DNA of 64,000 nucleotides from Streptomyces collinus (GCF_031348265.1 NZ_CP133771.1:124001-188000); one strand, 5' to 3'; numbered from the stretch's first letter, positions 9,726 through 19,918 are shown. A program made the numbers and translations. The notes: generated from the letters alone by a model not told the origin.

Positions 9726-10656
9726 TTGCGTCTCCTAGGCCGTGGGCTGCATGACGCAGGATTGGACCCCTGTGTATCTTCACCCCCGGTCGCCCTGGGG
9801 AAACGGGCGAAGGCAGCTCCGCCAACGTCCGAGAGCGCGACCTCCTACGGCTGGCCGAGAGATCAGATGGCGGATCTAGTAGTGCTTGATCAGAGTGTTA
9901 TCGGTTCCGGCATGTCGCGGTGACGGGTGAGGCAGGCGCCGGTCCAGAGCGCGAGAGGTAGCTGCGGTTCGCGGGCTCGTCGACCTGCTCGGCCAGCACG
10001 GCGCCGATACAGACTAGGTCGGTAAGCCACCGAATCTCCTCGTTCGGCCTCGGGCGGGCGGCGCCGAAGTCGGACTCCGCCCCCGACGACTCTGTCCCGG
10101 GCCCTTGCACCGTCGGCGGCCTCGGCCGGGTTCGGCGCGCGTCGGGCGGAACCGACGCGCAACGCGGCAAGCGCGCCCCGCCCCTTGGCTGTGGCCGCGC
10201 CGCCCACCCCCCCTCCCCTCTACTTCAGCAGGGCATGACGAAAGGAACGCAGCCGCGATGGCAGGAGCTCAACTGCACCCGTACGCCTCTGACGAGCTGG
10301 AGGGTGAAAGCACTGCGTCTCTCATGGGGGCTCCGGGAATACGCGCGGTGTCAATCGGACGCTGGGGTGCCACCAGTGGTGGTTCGGCAGCTCGCTGAAG
10401 CCAAGGATGTCAGTTCCAGCTCTGACTCCGACAAGACCGGGCATCTACGCTCAAAGCAAGCCGTCATCGTGTGCCAGAAACGGAGACGGTGCAACTGGCA
10501 AAGTGTCAGCCTCCGCGACCTCGTCCGTTTTTCAGGTGAACTTACCGCCTTTCATGGAGATAGGCGCTGGATACCTCCCTACGCTCTAATCCGGCACGAG
10601 CAGCACAAACACGGTGTGCCTGCCCTCTTTGGGCTCGATGACCGTCGGGGGTTCGC
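9726..10656. other. Gene-poor stretch
   Basis: A reverse-strand frame at 9898-10170 contains a helical segment (NEEIRWLTDLVCIGAVLAEQ) that could be the end of a small or broken gene, with no family recognised. A plus-strand frame at 10235-10660 has a poor composition and no domain and is probably not real. The last 50 bases are the leader of the diguanylate cyclase gene. Confidence 0.35.
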
Positions 10657-12693
10657 ATGAGGCTGGGACAGGCCGGTTGGTGGGGCTCGATGCACGCCGT
10701 TCGTAGCGGCTGGTCATCGACGGCATGTGGATGGGGCAAGACTCGGGGACTGGCAACCGTGCTTGCCGCCGCAATCAGCGCAAGCGCGACGGCGGTGCTG
10801 TTCCTTCCAGTCGGCGTCGGAGTGCCGGCTGCGCATGGTCTGGCCGCTCTGTCCCTGCTTGAGCGTGCCAGGACGGCCGCCGGAAGGGTGCGTCTTCGCC
10901 TCGCACTCTTCGCGGGTTCTGTGGCGGCGGGTGGGCTTAACCACCTCGCGGTCAGCCAGCTCGCTTCCTTTCAAGGGGAGCTCACTGGTGACCGCCACTT
11001 CGGCCTCCAGCTGCTGGCGGTCACCGCAAATGCCCTCTGTCTGGTGGTGGCGATCGCCGGGGTCGTGGTCGCGGTGGCGGACGGCGGCACGACGCTGGTA
11101 GGGCTGCGGCGAGTCCTGGACGGATGGATGATCGCCGGCTCCCTGCTCACACTGGGCTGGGTGCTGCTGCTACATCGTGCAGACCAAAGCGTCGATGCCT
11201 TCGGGTCCTTGCAGGATCTGGCACGTGTGGTGACGGACATCCTGGTCTTTGGACTTCTGGTGGCGATGCGCTACTCGCTGAAGCGTCCTGAGCGCACAGC
11301 GACAACGGTGGGTGTCCTGGCCCTCGTCGCCTTGTCCGCAAGCGACATGATGCGCATCCTCATGCCGGCCCCCGGCACCTGGTACGGCATTCCTTGCGCG
11401 GCGGCCTGCTCGATCACGGGCCTAATCCTCATCGCCGTTGCCCCATGGCTGGCCGGAGGCACCAGCGTCGTGGACGTCGACCAGCGCATCATGCCCGTCG
11501 TCGGGGTCGTGGCCGCCTTCGTGCCCGTGGCCATCTGCGTCCTGGCCTTGACAGCTCACACCATGGTCGGAGGCCGCACCAACGTGGTTCCGTTGGTCCT
11601 GGCAGGTTCGCTGCTTATCGCGCTCGGCATCCGCCAGGGCATCATCCACGCCGACCACCTTCACATCACCCGCGAAGCCACCACCCGGGAAGCGCTGTAC
11701 CGCGCCTTGGTCGACGGCACCCGCGACGTGATCACCATCGTCAGCCTGGAGGGCCGCGTACGCTACGTCAGTCCTGCCGCTCATCACGTCTTCGGTTACC
11801 GGCCTGAGGACCTGCTGGGTGCCCGTCTCCCCCTGTACTGCCACCCCGACGATCTGACGCCCCTGATGCACGCAGTCGAGACGCTGCGGCAGGAAGCCGC
11901 ATCAGGCATCCGCGGTCCGGGCCGCCGCGTGTCCTGCCGGGTCCGTCACGCCAACGGACGTTGGCGCCACGTCGAGTCGACGATCAGCCACCACACCGAG
12001 GGAATGATCTTCAGCAGTCGCGATGTGACCGACCGGGTCAACCGGCAGGAAGTACTCGAGCACCTGGCCTTTCACGACGCGCTCACCGGACTGCCCAACC
12101 GGGCCCTGTTCACCGACCGAGTCGCGCATGCCCTGCGGAAGCGGATCACTCGCGCAGCCCCACCCGCAGTGCTCTTCATGGACCTGGACGGCTTCAAGGC
12201 TGTCAACGACTCGGCCGGACACGCGGTGGGCGACGCTCTCCTGATCCACGCCGCGCGTCGGCTCCAGGCATCCGTACGGGCCGAAGACACCGTAGCCCGA
12301 CTCGGCGGTGACGAGTTCGCCGCCCTCCTGGAGGGAGAGGCCGGGACACACCCCTTACGCGCCAAGGACGTCGCCGAGCGAATCCTGTCTGCCCTGACGC
12401 AGCCGTACCAGATCGCAGGCAACGAGGCACTCGTCTCGGCCTCCATCGGCATGACACTGGCCCTCCCGGGCGTCACACCGGACGAACTCCTCCGCCAAGC
12501 CGATGAAGCTATGTACGAGGCCAAGAGAGCAGGCAAAGGCCGCATCCGCATGCACAGCCCTCAGCCCCGTCAAACCGGCTACAGTCCGTCACCCGAGGCC
12601 AGCCAGACGGCCACTCCCCTCCAGTCGTCAGACGAACCGGCGGCACACGACCTGGGACGGGGACCCCATACTGCCGGTACCCGAAACCCCTGA
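10657..12693 (+). CDS. Membrane PAS-GGDEF diguanylate cyclase
   Basis: The 678-residue protein has about eight to nine N-terminal transmembrane helices (residues 30-330), a PAS domain (about 345-450; ALVDGTRDVITIVSLEGRV, VFGYRPEDLLG) and a GGDEF domain (about 465-630; HDALTGLPNRALF, then VARLGGDEFAALL with GGDEF near 550). GGDEF enzymes make cyclic di-GMP from two GTP. An RAED motif exactly five residues before GGDEF matches the RxxD inhibitory site for product feedback. No EAL domain follows. In Streptomyces c-di-GMP controls BldD and hence development; this enzyme would respond to a membrane or PAS-bound signal. The ATG at 10657 has GGGGG upstream. Confidence 0.92.
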   Translation: MRLGQAGWWGSMHAVRSGWSSTACGWGKTRGLATVLAAAISASATAVLFLPVGVGVPAAHGLAALSLLERARTAAGRVRLRLALFAGSVAAGGLNHLAVSQLASFQGELTGDRHFGLQLLAVTANALCLVVAIAGVVVAVADGGTTLVGLRRVLDGWMIAGSLLTLGWVLLLHRADQSVDAFGSLQDLARVVTDILVFGLLVAMRYSLKRPERTATTVGVLALVALSASDMMRILMPAPGTWYGIPCAAACSITGLILIAVAPWLAGGTSVVDVDQRIMPVVGVVAAFVPVAICVLALTAHTMVGGRTNVVPLVLAGSLLIALGIRQGIIHADHLHITREATTREALYRALVDGTRDVITIVSLEGRVRYVSPAAHHVFGYRPEDLLGARLPLYCHPDDLTPLMHAVETLRQEAASGIRGPGRRVSCRVRHANGRWRHVESTISHHTEGMIFSSRDVTDRVNRQEVLEHLAFHDALTGLPNRALFTDRVAHALRKRITRAAPPAVLFMDLDGFKAVNDSAGHAVGDALLIHAARRLQASVRAEDTVARLGGDEFAALLEGEAGTHPLRAKDVAERILSALTQPYQIAGNEALVSASIGMTLALPGVTPDELLRQADEAMYEAKRAGKGRIRMHSPQPRQTGYSPSPEASQTATPLQSSDEPAAHDLGRGPHTAGTRNP

Positions 12694-12726
12694 TCCGAGC
12701 CTGATCGCCCAGCAGAGACTGGACAT

Positions 12727-13099
12727 CGCCATGACCGTGAGTCAGAGCTTCGAGGTGCACCGGGAGCCGGTCGGCAAGCGGAGCACGGCCGCGATCCGCC
12801 AACTGCTGTCGCACTTCGGCCGGAGCCGTTCGAGACCGGTCGGCTGTTCAGTCCCCGGGGGGGACCGATACGCGCGGGTCAGTGTCCGCACGAACCGCTA
12901 CTCGGTGCCGGTGGGACTGATCGGCCGCACCGTTCGGATGATGCTGCACGCCTCCGAAGTCGTCGTCTACGACGGCGGCAAGGAAGTCGCCCGGCACGAA
13001 CTGCTCATCGCCAAGGGCCAGGCCCGCCTGGAAGTAGACCACTATCTGGAGGCCCCGGTCCGCAAGCCTGGCGCCGTTCCCGGCGCAACCGCGCCGTAA
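12727..13099 (+). pseudogene. IS21-family transposase (IstA) C-terminal remnant
   Basis: The frame ending at 13099 reads DRYARVSVRTNRYSVPVGL, then IGRTVRMMLHASEVVVYDGG and EVARHELLIAKG, the C-terminal beta-barrel region of IS21 IstA transposases. Just upstream, a different frame gives EPFETGRLFSPRG, which belongs to the same protein; the switch falls in a run of seven G near 12857. The DDE core and IstB helper gene are absent. It is a truncated, frameshifted relic downstream of the GGDEF gene. Confidence 0.65.
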
Positions 13100-13260
13100 C
13101 AGACCCGCTCCGCAGGCAAGTTCACCCCGTCCATGACGCCTGTGGGCGGCTGCCTGCAAGGCCCACGGTGACCGATGCCGCACTCCCCACGAATGACCCC
13201 TCCCAGCCTGTCGACCCGAAGATCATCCCACCGGTCAGGCAACGTGACGGCGCCGTCGGA

Positions 13261-13363
13261 ACGCTTCCAGCCGTTCCTCAGCGGGCTTTGGCGGCTCTCG
13301 TAAGGCTTCTTGAAGATGCCCTTCGAACCGAGGTCTTCGCCCTGGCCTGGTCCTTGGCTCTCG
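13261..13363 (+). repeat. 103-bp promoter-like repeat, copy 1
   Basis: This stretch aligns without gaps to 20134-20236 at roughly 80-85% identity by eye. The shared core is TTTGGCGGCTCTC followed by TAAGGCTTCTTGAAGATG and CCTTCGAAC. In copy 2 the right end has TAGGCT as a possible -10 box and lies before a CAP-domain gene; here the hexamer is TTGGCT and no gene follows directly. Confidence 0.65.
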
Positions 13364-13470
13364 CCCCCCGTGGCTGGGCACTGAGCACGGCAGAGGCTTC
13401 GTCCTCACCGATGAACGGCACCGACATGAAGGTGCCGTCGCAAGAATGAGGAACCTATGAGGTCGTGCGC

Positions 13471-13488
13471 CCCTGACAGCTGTCAGGG
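13471..13488 (+). promoter_or_regulatory. 18-bp palindromic operator, site A
   Basis: CCCTGACAGCTGTCAGGG is a perfect palindrome. Exactly 22 bp after it comes TAGCAT (13511-13516), a -10-like hexamer, 54 bp before the ATG of the secreted SH3-like gene. Sites B (25920) and C (50355) have the same architecture. Confidence 0.75.
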
Positions 13489-13570
13489 ACCTGTTCGTCC
13501 CACGCCTGCCTAGCATGACGAACCAGCCGGAGACATCTGGTGCCGGTTACCCGAGAGGACGCAGATCCCC

Positions 13571-13969
13571 ATGACACTTCGACCCCGTCGCACGGGCGCG
13601 CTCATCACCGCACTGGCCACCGCCGCCGCGGTGCTGGGCCTGGCGACGCCCGCGAACGCCGCCATCCACCGGTGCAGCATCTCCGGGGACATGACGAACT
13701 GCACGACGGTGACCGGGATCGACCCGGGCTCCTGGCTGCAGATGCGCACCGGTCCCGGATACGGGTACGCCAACGTTCCCCACGGGACACTCCTCAACGG
13801 AGACGAGGTCGGCCTCACCTGCTGGACGACCGGCGACGGAGCGGCGGACAACCCCAACTACCGCTACTGGATGCTCATCGACCTGGGGGTGAGGTCGGGC
13901 TACGTCAACGACTGGTACCTCAACACCGGCAACCCCAGCGTATGGCAGCAGCAGATCCGACAGTGCTGA
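13571..13969 (+). CDS. Small secreted SH3-like protein
   Basis: The 132-residue precursor has a Sec signal peptide (RPRRTG, hydrophobic core ALITALATAAAVLGLA, cleavage after ANA near residue 30). The mature part resembles a bacterial SH3-like domain: SWLQMRTGPGYGYANVPHG is the characteristic RTGPG-type strand, followed by VGLTCWTTGDG, WMLIDL and GYVNDWYL. Four to five Cys residues suggest disulfides. Such domains bind cell-wall peptides or act as secreted ligands. Its promoter carries the shared 18-bp palindrome (13471-13488), so it is likely co-regulated with the inhibitors at 26047 and 49600. Confidence 0.8.
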   Translation: MTLRPRRTGALITALATAAAVLGLATPANAAIHRCSISGDMTNCTTVTGIDPGSWLQMRTGPGYGYANVPHGTLLNGDEVGLTCWTTGDGAADNPNYRYWMLIDLGVRSGYVNDWYLNTGNPSVWQQQIRQC

Positions 13970-14200
13970 CCGGCGGGTCCCGAAGGAGAGATGCAGATGC
14001 CCGCTCGGACGACCAGGTGACAGTGCTGGAGGGGCGAGAGCATCGGTGACGGACCGGAGCGGCCACCTGCTTCGGGCCGTCGCCGCAACAGGCCCAGGTT
14101 CACAGAGGCTCCAGCCATACTCGGGGGAACAGCAGCGGATCTGTGACCCAGCCTGCCGTCAGCACGACCTGTTGTCAGACCCCTCTGTCACGATCGGTGC

Positions 14201-15955
14201 ATGGGATTCTTCGACGATCTGGTGTTACCGGAGGAACCGGCCGCCGAGCGGACGGTATTGGTCCGGCTGGGCCCGCCGGAAGAGGACGCCGGGCGGTACG
14301 CGCCGCCGGTTGACTGGTTCGCTCCTGCGCATCTGCCGCAGCTTGAGGTTCTCGGCGCCGGTCCGGACACGAAGGTGCTGCTTACGGGATGGTCCGTGTG
14401 GCCGCAGGCAGCCACCCTGCATCTGGCGGTCTTCCGTAGGACCCGCCGGCACAGCGCGGCTGCGGGACGGCAGTCCGGGTTGCGGGTGGGCCTGCTGTTC
14501 TCCGACGGCCGCCGGGTGACCTCGCTGGACGGCACTACGGACCGGAGGGTGGAGTTCACCGATTCGCAGGGACAGGTGACCGTGGCTTCCACACCGCAAG
14601 CGGTCGGGCTGATCCCACTGGATCCCGGCTTGCATCATTCCCGACGGTCCCTCTTCAAGACCGACGTCGACCTGTATCTGGCAGAACTGCCAACCGCCGG
14701 AGAGGCTCAGCTGGTGGTGGAGTGGCCGGATGAGGGGATTGCCGAGACCCGCACCTCGGTCGACGTGGCGGCCCTCCATGCCACCTCGGCGCAAGCGCTC
14801 GAAATCTGGCCAGCGCTCGGGCCGCCGGATCCGTCAGAGCAGCCGGACGCCTTCGGGTACGTGGAGGTGAGCGGACCGCCTGCTTTCCTGGCGCCGCCCC
14901 TGGCTCGGCACCAGCGGGAGATGCTGCGCCGCCAGGAGGAAGCCCGCAGGCGCTCTGTGCCGCGGGCCGACTGGCAGCAACTGGGTTATCAGGACTGGGG
15001 GGACGCGGCCCTGATCCGTGCTCGGCTGGACGCAGGGGCACCGCCCGACGCCCGCGTCGGATGGCGTGGTACCACTCCGCTGCATCTGACGGCGGAACAG
15101 GGAGCATCGGAAGTGGTCGCCGCGCTCTTGTCGCATCAGGCGGAGGTCGACGCACGCGACGACGACGGACACACACCGCTGTGGTACGCCGCCTGCTGCG
15201 TAGACAAGGGCAGTGTCAAAGCGCTGATCGACGCCGGGGCCGATGCGTGGACGCCGCAGAGCGGACCCTGGTCCCCGGGCCGGCTGCTGCTGACCACGTC
15301 GCTCGCGCCACTCGTCGCGGATCTGCCGGGGGCGGTGGAGCTGCCCGCCGAGGAAGCCGCGGCGTTCACAGCGGCGGACGCGCTCATCGCGGCCTTCGGC
15401 GAACAGGAGCTGTGGACCGAAGGACTCGGCATCTGCTTCGTGCCGGGCCTGAGCGAGGACGAGGTGATCCGGCGGCTCGGCGCCGACCCCGCGCAGTGCC
15501 CGAAGACAGACGCCGAGCATGCGCCCTTCGACCCCATGGACTACGACGAGTCCCTCCGCTACGTGGGCGTGACGAGCGTGCCCGGTGCCCCTGGCGGCTG
15601 CGCGATCACGCAGGACGGCTATATGCCGAGCGACGACGCCGTACTGCGGGCGATATCAGCGGGCACCGCCGCCTACGGAATCTACTTCAACCCCAAGGGC
15701 GGGACATTCGGCACCCTGGCCCGCGATGGCGCAGTCGTCGAGCACGAGGAGATAGGCCTCCATCCGCACAGGCCCGACCCGGCCACACATTGGCACTTCC
15801 GCTTCTGGCAGCGCCGGTCCACCTTCCCGCACGACGCCGACACACTCGCCTACGCCTGCGCCGCGGCCGGGCTGCGGATCCACGACGGCCAGGAAGTCAT
15901 GGATCGCCGTGCTCCGCGCCGCTGGGTGCCGCTGCCTTCGCAACTCCAGCGCTGA
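14201..15955 (+). CDS. Ankyrin-repeat protein with DUF6461-like C-terminal domain
   Basis: The 584-residue protein is modular. Residues 1-210 form an N-terminal domain seen in Streptomyces proteins of unknown role (MGFFDDLVLPEEP start, strands with VLLTGWSVWP and LRVGLLFSDGRRV). Residues 265-370 hold ankyrin repeats (GTTPLHLTAEQGASEVVAAL, GHTPLWYAACCVDKGSVKAL). Residues 400-584 resemble DUF6461 (GICFVPGLSEDEVIRRLGAD; AYGIYFNPKGGTFG; HFRFWQ). There is no signal peptide, so it is cytoplasmic. Ankyrin repeats mediate protein contacts; proteins of this type can be immunity or sensing proteins, which is only a guess. It is monocistronic. Confidence 0.75.
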   Translation: MGFFDDLVLPEEPAAERTVLVRLGPPEEDAGRYAPPVDWFAPAHLPQLEVLGAGPDTKVLLTGWSVWPQAATLHLAVFRRTRRHSAAAGRQSGLRVGLLFSDGRRVTSLDGTTDRRVEFTDSQGQVTVASTPQAVGLIPLDPGLHHSRRSLFKTDVDLYLAELPTAGEAQLVVEWPDEGIAETRTSVDVAALHATSAQALEIWPALGPPDPSEQPDAFGYVEVSGPPAFLAPPLARHQREMLRRQEEARRRSVPRADWQQLGYQDWGDAALIRARLDAGAPPDARVGWRGTTPLHLTAEQGASEVVAALLSHQAEVDARDDDGHTPLWYAACCVDKGSVKALIDAGADAWTPQSGPWSPGRLLLTTSLAPLVADLPGAVELPAEEAAAFTAADALIAAFGEQELWTEGLGICFVPGLSEDEVIRRLGADPAQCPKTDAEHAPFDPMDYDESLRYVGVTSVPGAPGGCAITQDGYMPSDDAVLRAISAGTAAYGIYFNPKGGTFGTLARDGAVVEHEEIGLHPHRPDPATHWHFRFWQRRSTFPHDADTLAYACAAAGLRIHDGQEVMDRRAPRRWVPLPSQLQR

Positions 15956-16350
15956 GGCCGGTGTATGAGCGAGGGCTTCGAACTCCTCTGGTCGTCGTCC
16001 ACCGAGATGCCGGCCAGACTCTGGACGGCCACCGGGCCGGGCCACCGAAGGTCTCCCTGAGGCAAATCTCCGCCCAAGCCTGCCAGCGGTGTCAGCCGGG
16101 CGGGGACCGGAGAGCCGGATACGGCGTGCGCTGTCACGCCGCCGACGGTAGCCGGTCAGACACGTCCCTGGCCGTCACCGGACTCGAAGCGATCCCTCTA
16201 CCGCAACACGGATGAGAACGCACAGCTGGGGGCGCCCCCCTCCGACCAGCTCCTCCCACGTGGCACAGGACACGTCAATGACAGGATTGCGGTGAGGAAG
16301 GGGCAGGGAAGCCATAGGGGGCGCCCATGATTACCGTGAAGGGATGACCC
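15956..16350. other. Intergenic stretch before the P450 gene
   Basis: No gene recognised in either strand. The last 20 bases hold the ribosome binding site GAAGGGA for the GTG at 16351. Confidence 0.4.
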
Positions 16351-17718
16351 GTGACGTCCGCTGCGCCTCTCCCCATACCTCGGGCTGCCGGATCGCTTCC
16401 GTTCATCGGCCACGCTCTGAGAATGCGCGACAACCTCGGCTTCATCGACTCGCTGCGCGACACACGGGAACCGGTCGTCGAGATCGTCCTGCAACCCGGA
16501 ACGCGCACCGTCGTGGTCCAGGACCCGGCCCTGATCCACCAGATGCTCAAGGCCCTGGCACCCACTCTCGACAAGGGACGGCTCTACGACAAGCTGGGCC
16601 AGCTGCTGGGCGACAGCGTCGTCACCGCCACCGGCCGGCCTCACGTTCGCAAACGCCGTCAGCTGCAACCGGCGTTCGCCCACACCGAGATCAGCCGGTA
16701 CGTCGACATCATGCGCACCGAGGTCACGGCCACGGTCGCCGGCTGGGAACCCGGGAAGCCCCTCGACGTACGCGAGGCGATGGTCGGACTCAGTCTCGAC
16801 ATGCTGGCCAAGACGGTGTTCGCCGGCAGCCTCGACGACGCCGTCTTCCGCCGGCTGCGCAGCGACCTGTCGGTGGTGATGAACGGCGTCGGTGTGCGCC
16901 TCATGCTGCCCGACTGGGCCGAGCGCCTGCCGTTGCCTTTCAACCGCCGCTTCGACCGGGCCCGGGCCGGCGTACGCGCCACCGTCAACACAGCCGTCGA
17001 GGAGTTGCAGGCCTCCGGGCACGACACCGGAGACATGCTCTCCATGTTGCTGCGCGCCGTCGACGAGGAGACCGGTGAGCCGTTGACCGGGCATCAGATA
17101 TGCTCCGAGATCCTCACCCTGGCCGTGGCGGGCACCGAGACCACCGCGTCGGTTCTGTCCTGGGCCCTGTACGAACTCGCCCGCAACCCCGCCGTCGAGG
17201 CCCGGGTCCTGGCCGAGCTGGACGACGTCCTCGGCGAGCGGCCCGTCGCCCTCGACGACGTGGCCCGGCTGCCGTACCTGAATCGGGTGATCACCGAGAC
17301 CCTGCGGCTGCACCACCCCGGCTGGTTGGTCACACGTCGCACTACCGAGGAGACCCGTCTCGGCCAGTGGACGCTGCCCGCCGGCACCGAACTGGCCTAC
17401 TGCCAGCACGCTCTGCACCGCGACCCCGAGCGTTTCCCCGATCCGCTCACCTTCGACCCGGACCGGTGGAACGACGCTGCGCAGGAGCCTCCGCCAGGCG
17501 CGTTCCTGCCCTTCGGGGACGGCAAGCACAAGTGCATGGGGGACCGCTTCGCCCGCACCGAGATGGTCACGGCGATCGCGACGATGCTGCGTTCGGTACG
17601 GCTGGAACTCGCCGAGGGCCAGGCCATCCGCCAGGTCGCCCGGCTCACCGTACGGCCGCGCGCCCTGCGAATGACCGTCCTCCCCCGGAACCGGCTCCGA
17701 GCCGGGGCCCGCAACTAG
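16351..17718 (+). CDS. Cytochrome P450, CYP170-like
   Basis: The 455-residue enzyme shows every P450 landmark: the I-helix oxygen-activation motif AGTETTA near residue 258, the K-helix ExxR (ETLR) near 317, the PERF segment (DPERFPDPLTFDPDRW) and the heme-binding loop FGDGKHKCMGDRFA with ligand Cys395. Chain length and the long N-terminus (PRAAGSLPFIGHALRM) resemble terpene-oxidising CYP170-type enzymes of Streptomyces, but no terpene synthase is adjacent and the substrate cannot be read from sequence. It needs ferredoxin and a reductase supplied elsewhere. GTG 16351 has GAAGGG seven bases upstream. Confidence 0.88.
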   Translation: MTSAAPLPIPRAAGSLPFIGHALRMRDNLGFIDSLRDTREPVVEIVLQPGTRTVVVQDPALIHQMLKALAPTLDKGRLYDKLGQLLGDSVVTATGRPHVRKRRQLQPAFAHTEISRYVDIMRTEVTATVAGWEPGKPLDVREAMVGLSLDMLAKTVFAGSLDDAVFRRLRSDLSVVMNGVGVRLMLPDWAERLPLPFNRRFDRARAGVRATVNTAVEELQASGHDTGDMLSMLLRAVDEETGEPLTGHQICSEILTLAVAGTETTASVLSWALYELARNPAVEARVLAELDDVLGERPVALDDVARLPYLNRVITETLRLHHPGWLVTRRTTEETRLGQWTLPAGTELAYCQHALHRDPERFPDPLTFDPDRWNDAAQEPPPGAFLPFGDGKHKCMGDRFARTEMVTAIATMLRSVRLELAEGQAIRQVARLTVRPRALRMTVLPRNRLRAGARN

Positions 17719-17773
17719 GGCCTGTATCAAAAGTGGCTGGTTGTGACTCTGTGGCCTAATTTTCTATGCCGGA

Positions 17774-18319
17774 GTGAACATCGAGAGCTCCGGGGTGCCG
17801 GACGAGAGGCCGAGCCGCTGGGTCCGGCAGAGGGCTGATGGCGATGTTGAGGAGTGCGTGCGGGTCCTCGCGGAGGTCCATGCGCGCGACGGCTATCCGG
17901 TGAACTGGCCGGACCAGCCCGGCGAGTGGCTGTCACACGGTCCCCTGCTGGGCTCTTGGGTTGCCGAACTCGAAGGCGGCCTGGTTGGGCATGTCAGTTT
18001 GTCGCAAGGCGGCGAAGGCGATCTGGCCCCGGCGTTGTGGAGCGAGCGGAACGGATCGACGCGAGGTATGACCGCCGTGGTCAGCAGGCTGTTCGTTGCC
18101 CCGCAGGCGAGGGGACATCGGATCGGTGCACTGCTGATCGGCCAAGCAGTGGAGGAAGCGCGGCGTCGTGGCCTGCATCCGGTGCTCGACGTCGTCGCAT
18201 CCGATACCGCGGCGGCAGCCCTGTATGAGCGGCTGGGCTGGGAGCTGATGGCCACCGTCGAGCAGCAGTGGAGTCCGCACCAGACGGTGGCCATCAGCTG
18301 TTACGCAGCGCCATCGTGA
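17774..18319 (+). CDS. GNAT N-acetyltransferase
   Basis: The 181-residue protein has the GNAT fold: an N-terminal strand-helix (RADGDVEECVRVLAEVHARD), the acetyl-CoA motif A in VSRLFVAPQARGHRIGALLI (Q/RxxGxG/A form RGHRIG) near residues 100-120, and motif B with TAAAALYERLGWELM near 147-162. It would acetylate an amine of a small molecule or protein; substrate unknown. The GTG at 17774 lacks a clear Shine-Dalgarno sequence, and an internal GTG (giving a VPDERPS start) is possible. It follows the P450 gene by 55 bp. Confidence 0.82.
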   Translation: MNIESSGVPDERPSRWVRQRADGDVEECVRVLAEVHARDGYPVNWPDQPGEWLSHGPLLGSWVAELEGGLVGHVSLSQGGEGDLAPALWSERNGSTRGMTAVVSRLFVAPQARGHRIGALLIGQAVEEARRRGLHPVLDVVASDTAAAALYERLGWELMATVEQQWSPHQTVAISCYAAPS

Positions 18320-18328
18320 CGTGGTCAG

Positions 18329-18893
18329 TCATAGCCACTCGTGGATGGCCGCGACGGGGACGGTCGCCTCGTAGCGGACCGCGAGCTTGTCGTACCTCGT
18401 GGCCACGGCCCGGTGCCTCTTGAGGCGATCGATGCCGCACTCGACTGCCTGCCGAGCTTTGTAGTCCTGTGGGTCGAACTTCGGCGGCCGGCCGCCGTGC
18501 GAACCGCGTTTCTTGCGGTTGCCAGCCTGGTCGGCCTTATCCGGGATGGTGCAGGGGATCCCGCGCCGCCGCAGGTAAGCGCGGTTCTACCTGAAGGCGT
18601 ACGCCTTGTCGGCGCGGGCTTCTGGCCCTGTTCGACGGCGAGGTGCAACTTGGTGGTCAGGCCGCCGCGCGAGCGCCCGAGCCCGTGGTCGTCCGACTCG
18701 ATGCTAGCGCCGCCAGGCGGCTCCTTCTGCAGCTCCCCCTTTTCCCCGCCCCGGCGGCGTGCTGGTGGGCCCGGCACACCGTGGAGTCGACGTTGATGTC
18801 CCAGACGCACCCACCTCCCCTCCCCCACAAGATCGAACTGGACTTCGCGCATGCGGGGTGTGCGGATCGCACGCTGCTGTGACGGAGCACCAC
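18329..18893 (-). pseudogene. IS5-family transposase remnant
   Basis: Reverse-strand frames give pieces of an IS5-family DDE transposase: DSTVCRAHQHAAGAGKRG, then GLGRSRGGLTTKLHLAVE, then a segment with ARADKAYAFR, an in-frame [42 protein letters not shown] and [16 protein letters not shown], ending in a TGA at 18331-18329. There are at least two frame changes, one nonsense codon and loss of the N-terminus. It differs from the IS5 copies at 52.3, 58.5 and 61.3 kb in its C-terminal part. No intact ends were found. Confidence 0.8.
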
Positions 18894-19000
18894 CGCCTGC
18901 GCACGTGTGGCCAGTGACTGCGATCTCGCAGAGAAGGTCGAGTGGCTGGATTCCCGAAGAGTGAGAGCTGCTCCTTCTGCCCCCGATACTGTGGCTTCGC

Positions 19001-19918
19001 ATGACCACCTCCGAGATCGAGATCACCGCTGACCTGGTTCGTGACCTCCTGCGGGAGCAGCATCCAGACCTTGCAGGGCTGGCCATCCGCGAGGTGGCGG
19101 GCGGCTGGGGCAACCAAATGTGGCGCCTCGGGGACGAGTTGGCCGTGCGTATGCAGCGCATGGACCCCACCCCGGAACTCCAGCTCAAGGAGCGGCGGTG
19201 GCTACCGGTGCTGGCCCCGCGCCTGCCGCTCCCGGTGCCGAACCCGGTGCGGTTCGGTGAACCGTCCGCGCGCTTCCCCAAACACTGGACCGTGATGACG
19301 TGGGTTCCCGGCGAGCCGCTGGACCACGGCTCGATCAGCCGCGGCGCCCACGCGGCCGACACACTGGCGGGCTTTCTCCGGGCGCTTCACGTGGAGGCGC
19401 CCGCCGAGGCGCCGATCAGCTCGGACTTCGGCGCTCACCCCAAGAAGTGCACGGACGGCTTCGACCATTTCTTCCACTCCGTCGTTCCCGACGACCTCGC
19501 CGACGACGTCCGGGCCGTTTGGGACGACGCCGTTGCGGCCCCCGAGTGGGAGGGCCCGCCGCTCTGGGTGCACGGCGACCTTCATCCCGCGAACGTCGTC
19601 GTCTCGGCCGGAACGCTCTCGGGCATCGTCGACTTCGGGGCCCTGTTCGCCGGCGATCCGGCGTGGGACCTCGCTGCCGCGTGGGTCCTGCTCCCCGCGG
19701 GCACCGCTTCACGGTTCTTCGACACGTACGCGATTGCAGACGAGGCGGCGATCCGCCGCGCCCGTGGGCTGGCCGCTATGAAGAGCCTCTTCCTGATGCT
19801 CATGGGGCAGAACGGAGACCGGGGCCTTCCCGGCGGCAAGCCGAACTGGGGACCTGCAGGCCGGGCGGCACTCGATCGTGTTCTTCAGGACTGGTACTCA
19901 TCCCCGTCCCGGCCATGA
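19001..19918 (+). CDS. Aminoglycoside phosphotransferase-family kinase
   Basis: The 305-residue protein has the APH/choline-kinase fold. The N-lobe has a Gly-rich GGWGNQMWRLGDELAVRM with the ATP-binding region, the hinge is at VMTWVPGEP, the catalytic Brenner motif is HGDLHPANVVV (about residues 190-200, Asp acting as base) and the metal-binding DFG is in GIVDFGALFAGDPAWDLA. These kinases phosphorylate small hydroxylated compounds, including aminoglycosides; an authentic resistance role cannot be inferred. The ATG at 19001 is in a conventional position. It stands alone. Confidence 0.85.
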   Translation: MTTSEIEITADLVRDLLREQHPDLAGLAIREVAGGWGNQMWRLGDELAVRMQRMDPTPELQLKERRWLPVLAPRLPLPVPNPVRFGEPSARFPKHWTVMTWVPGEPLDHGSISRGAHAADTLAGFLRALHVEAPAEAPISSDFGAHPKKCTDGFDHFFHSVVPDDLADDVRAVWDDAVAAPEWEGPPLWVHGDLHPANVVVSAGTLSGIVDFGALFAGDPAWDLAAAWVLLPAGTASRFFDTYAIADEAAIRRARGLAAMKSLFLMLMGQNGDRGLPGGKPNWGPAGRAALDRVLQDWYSSPSRP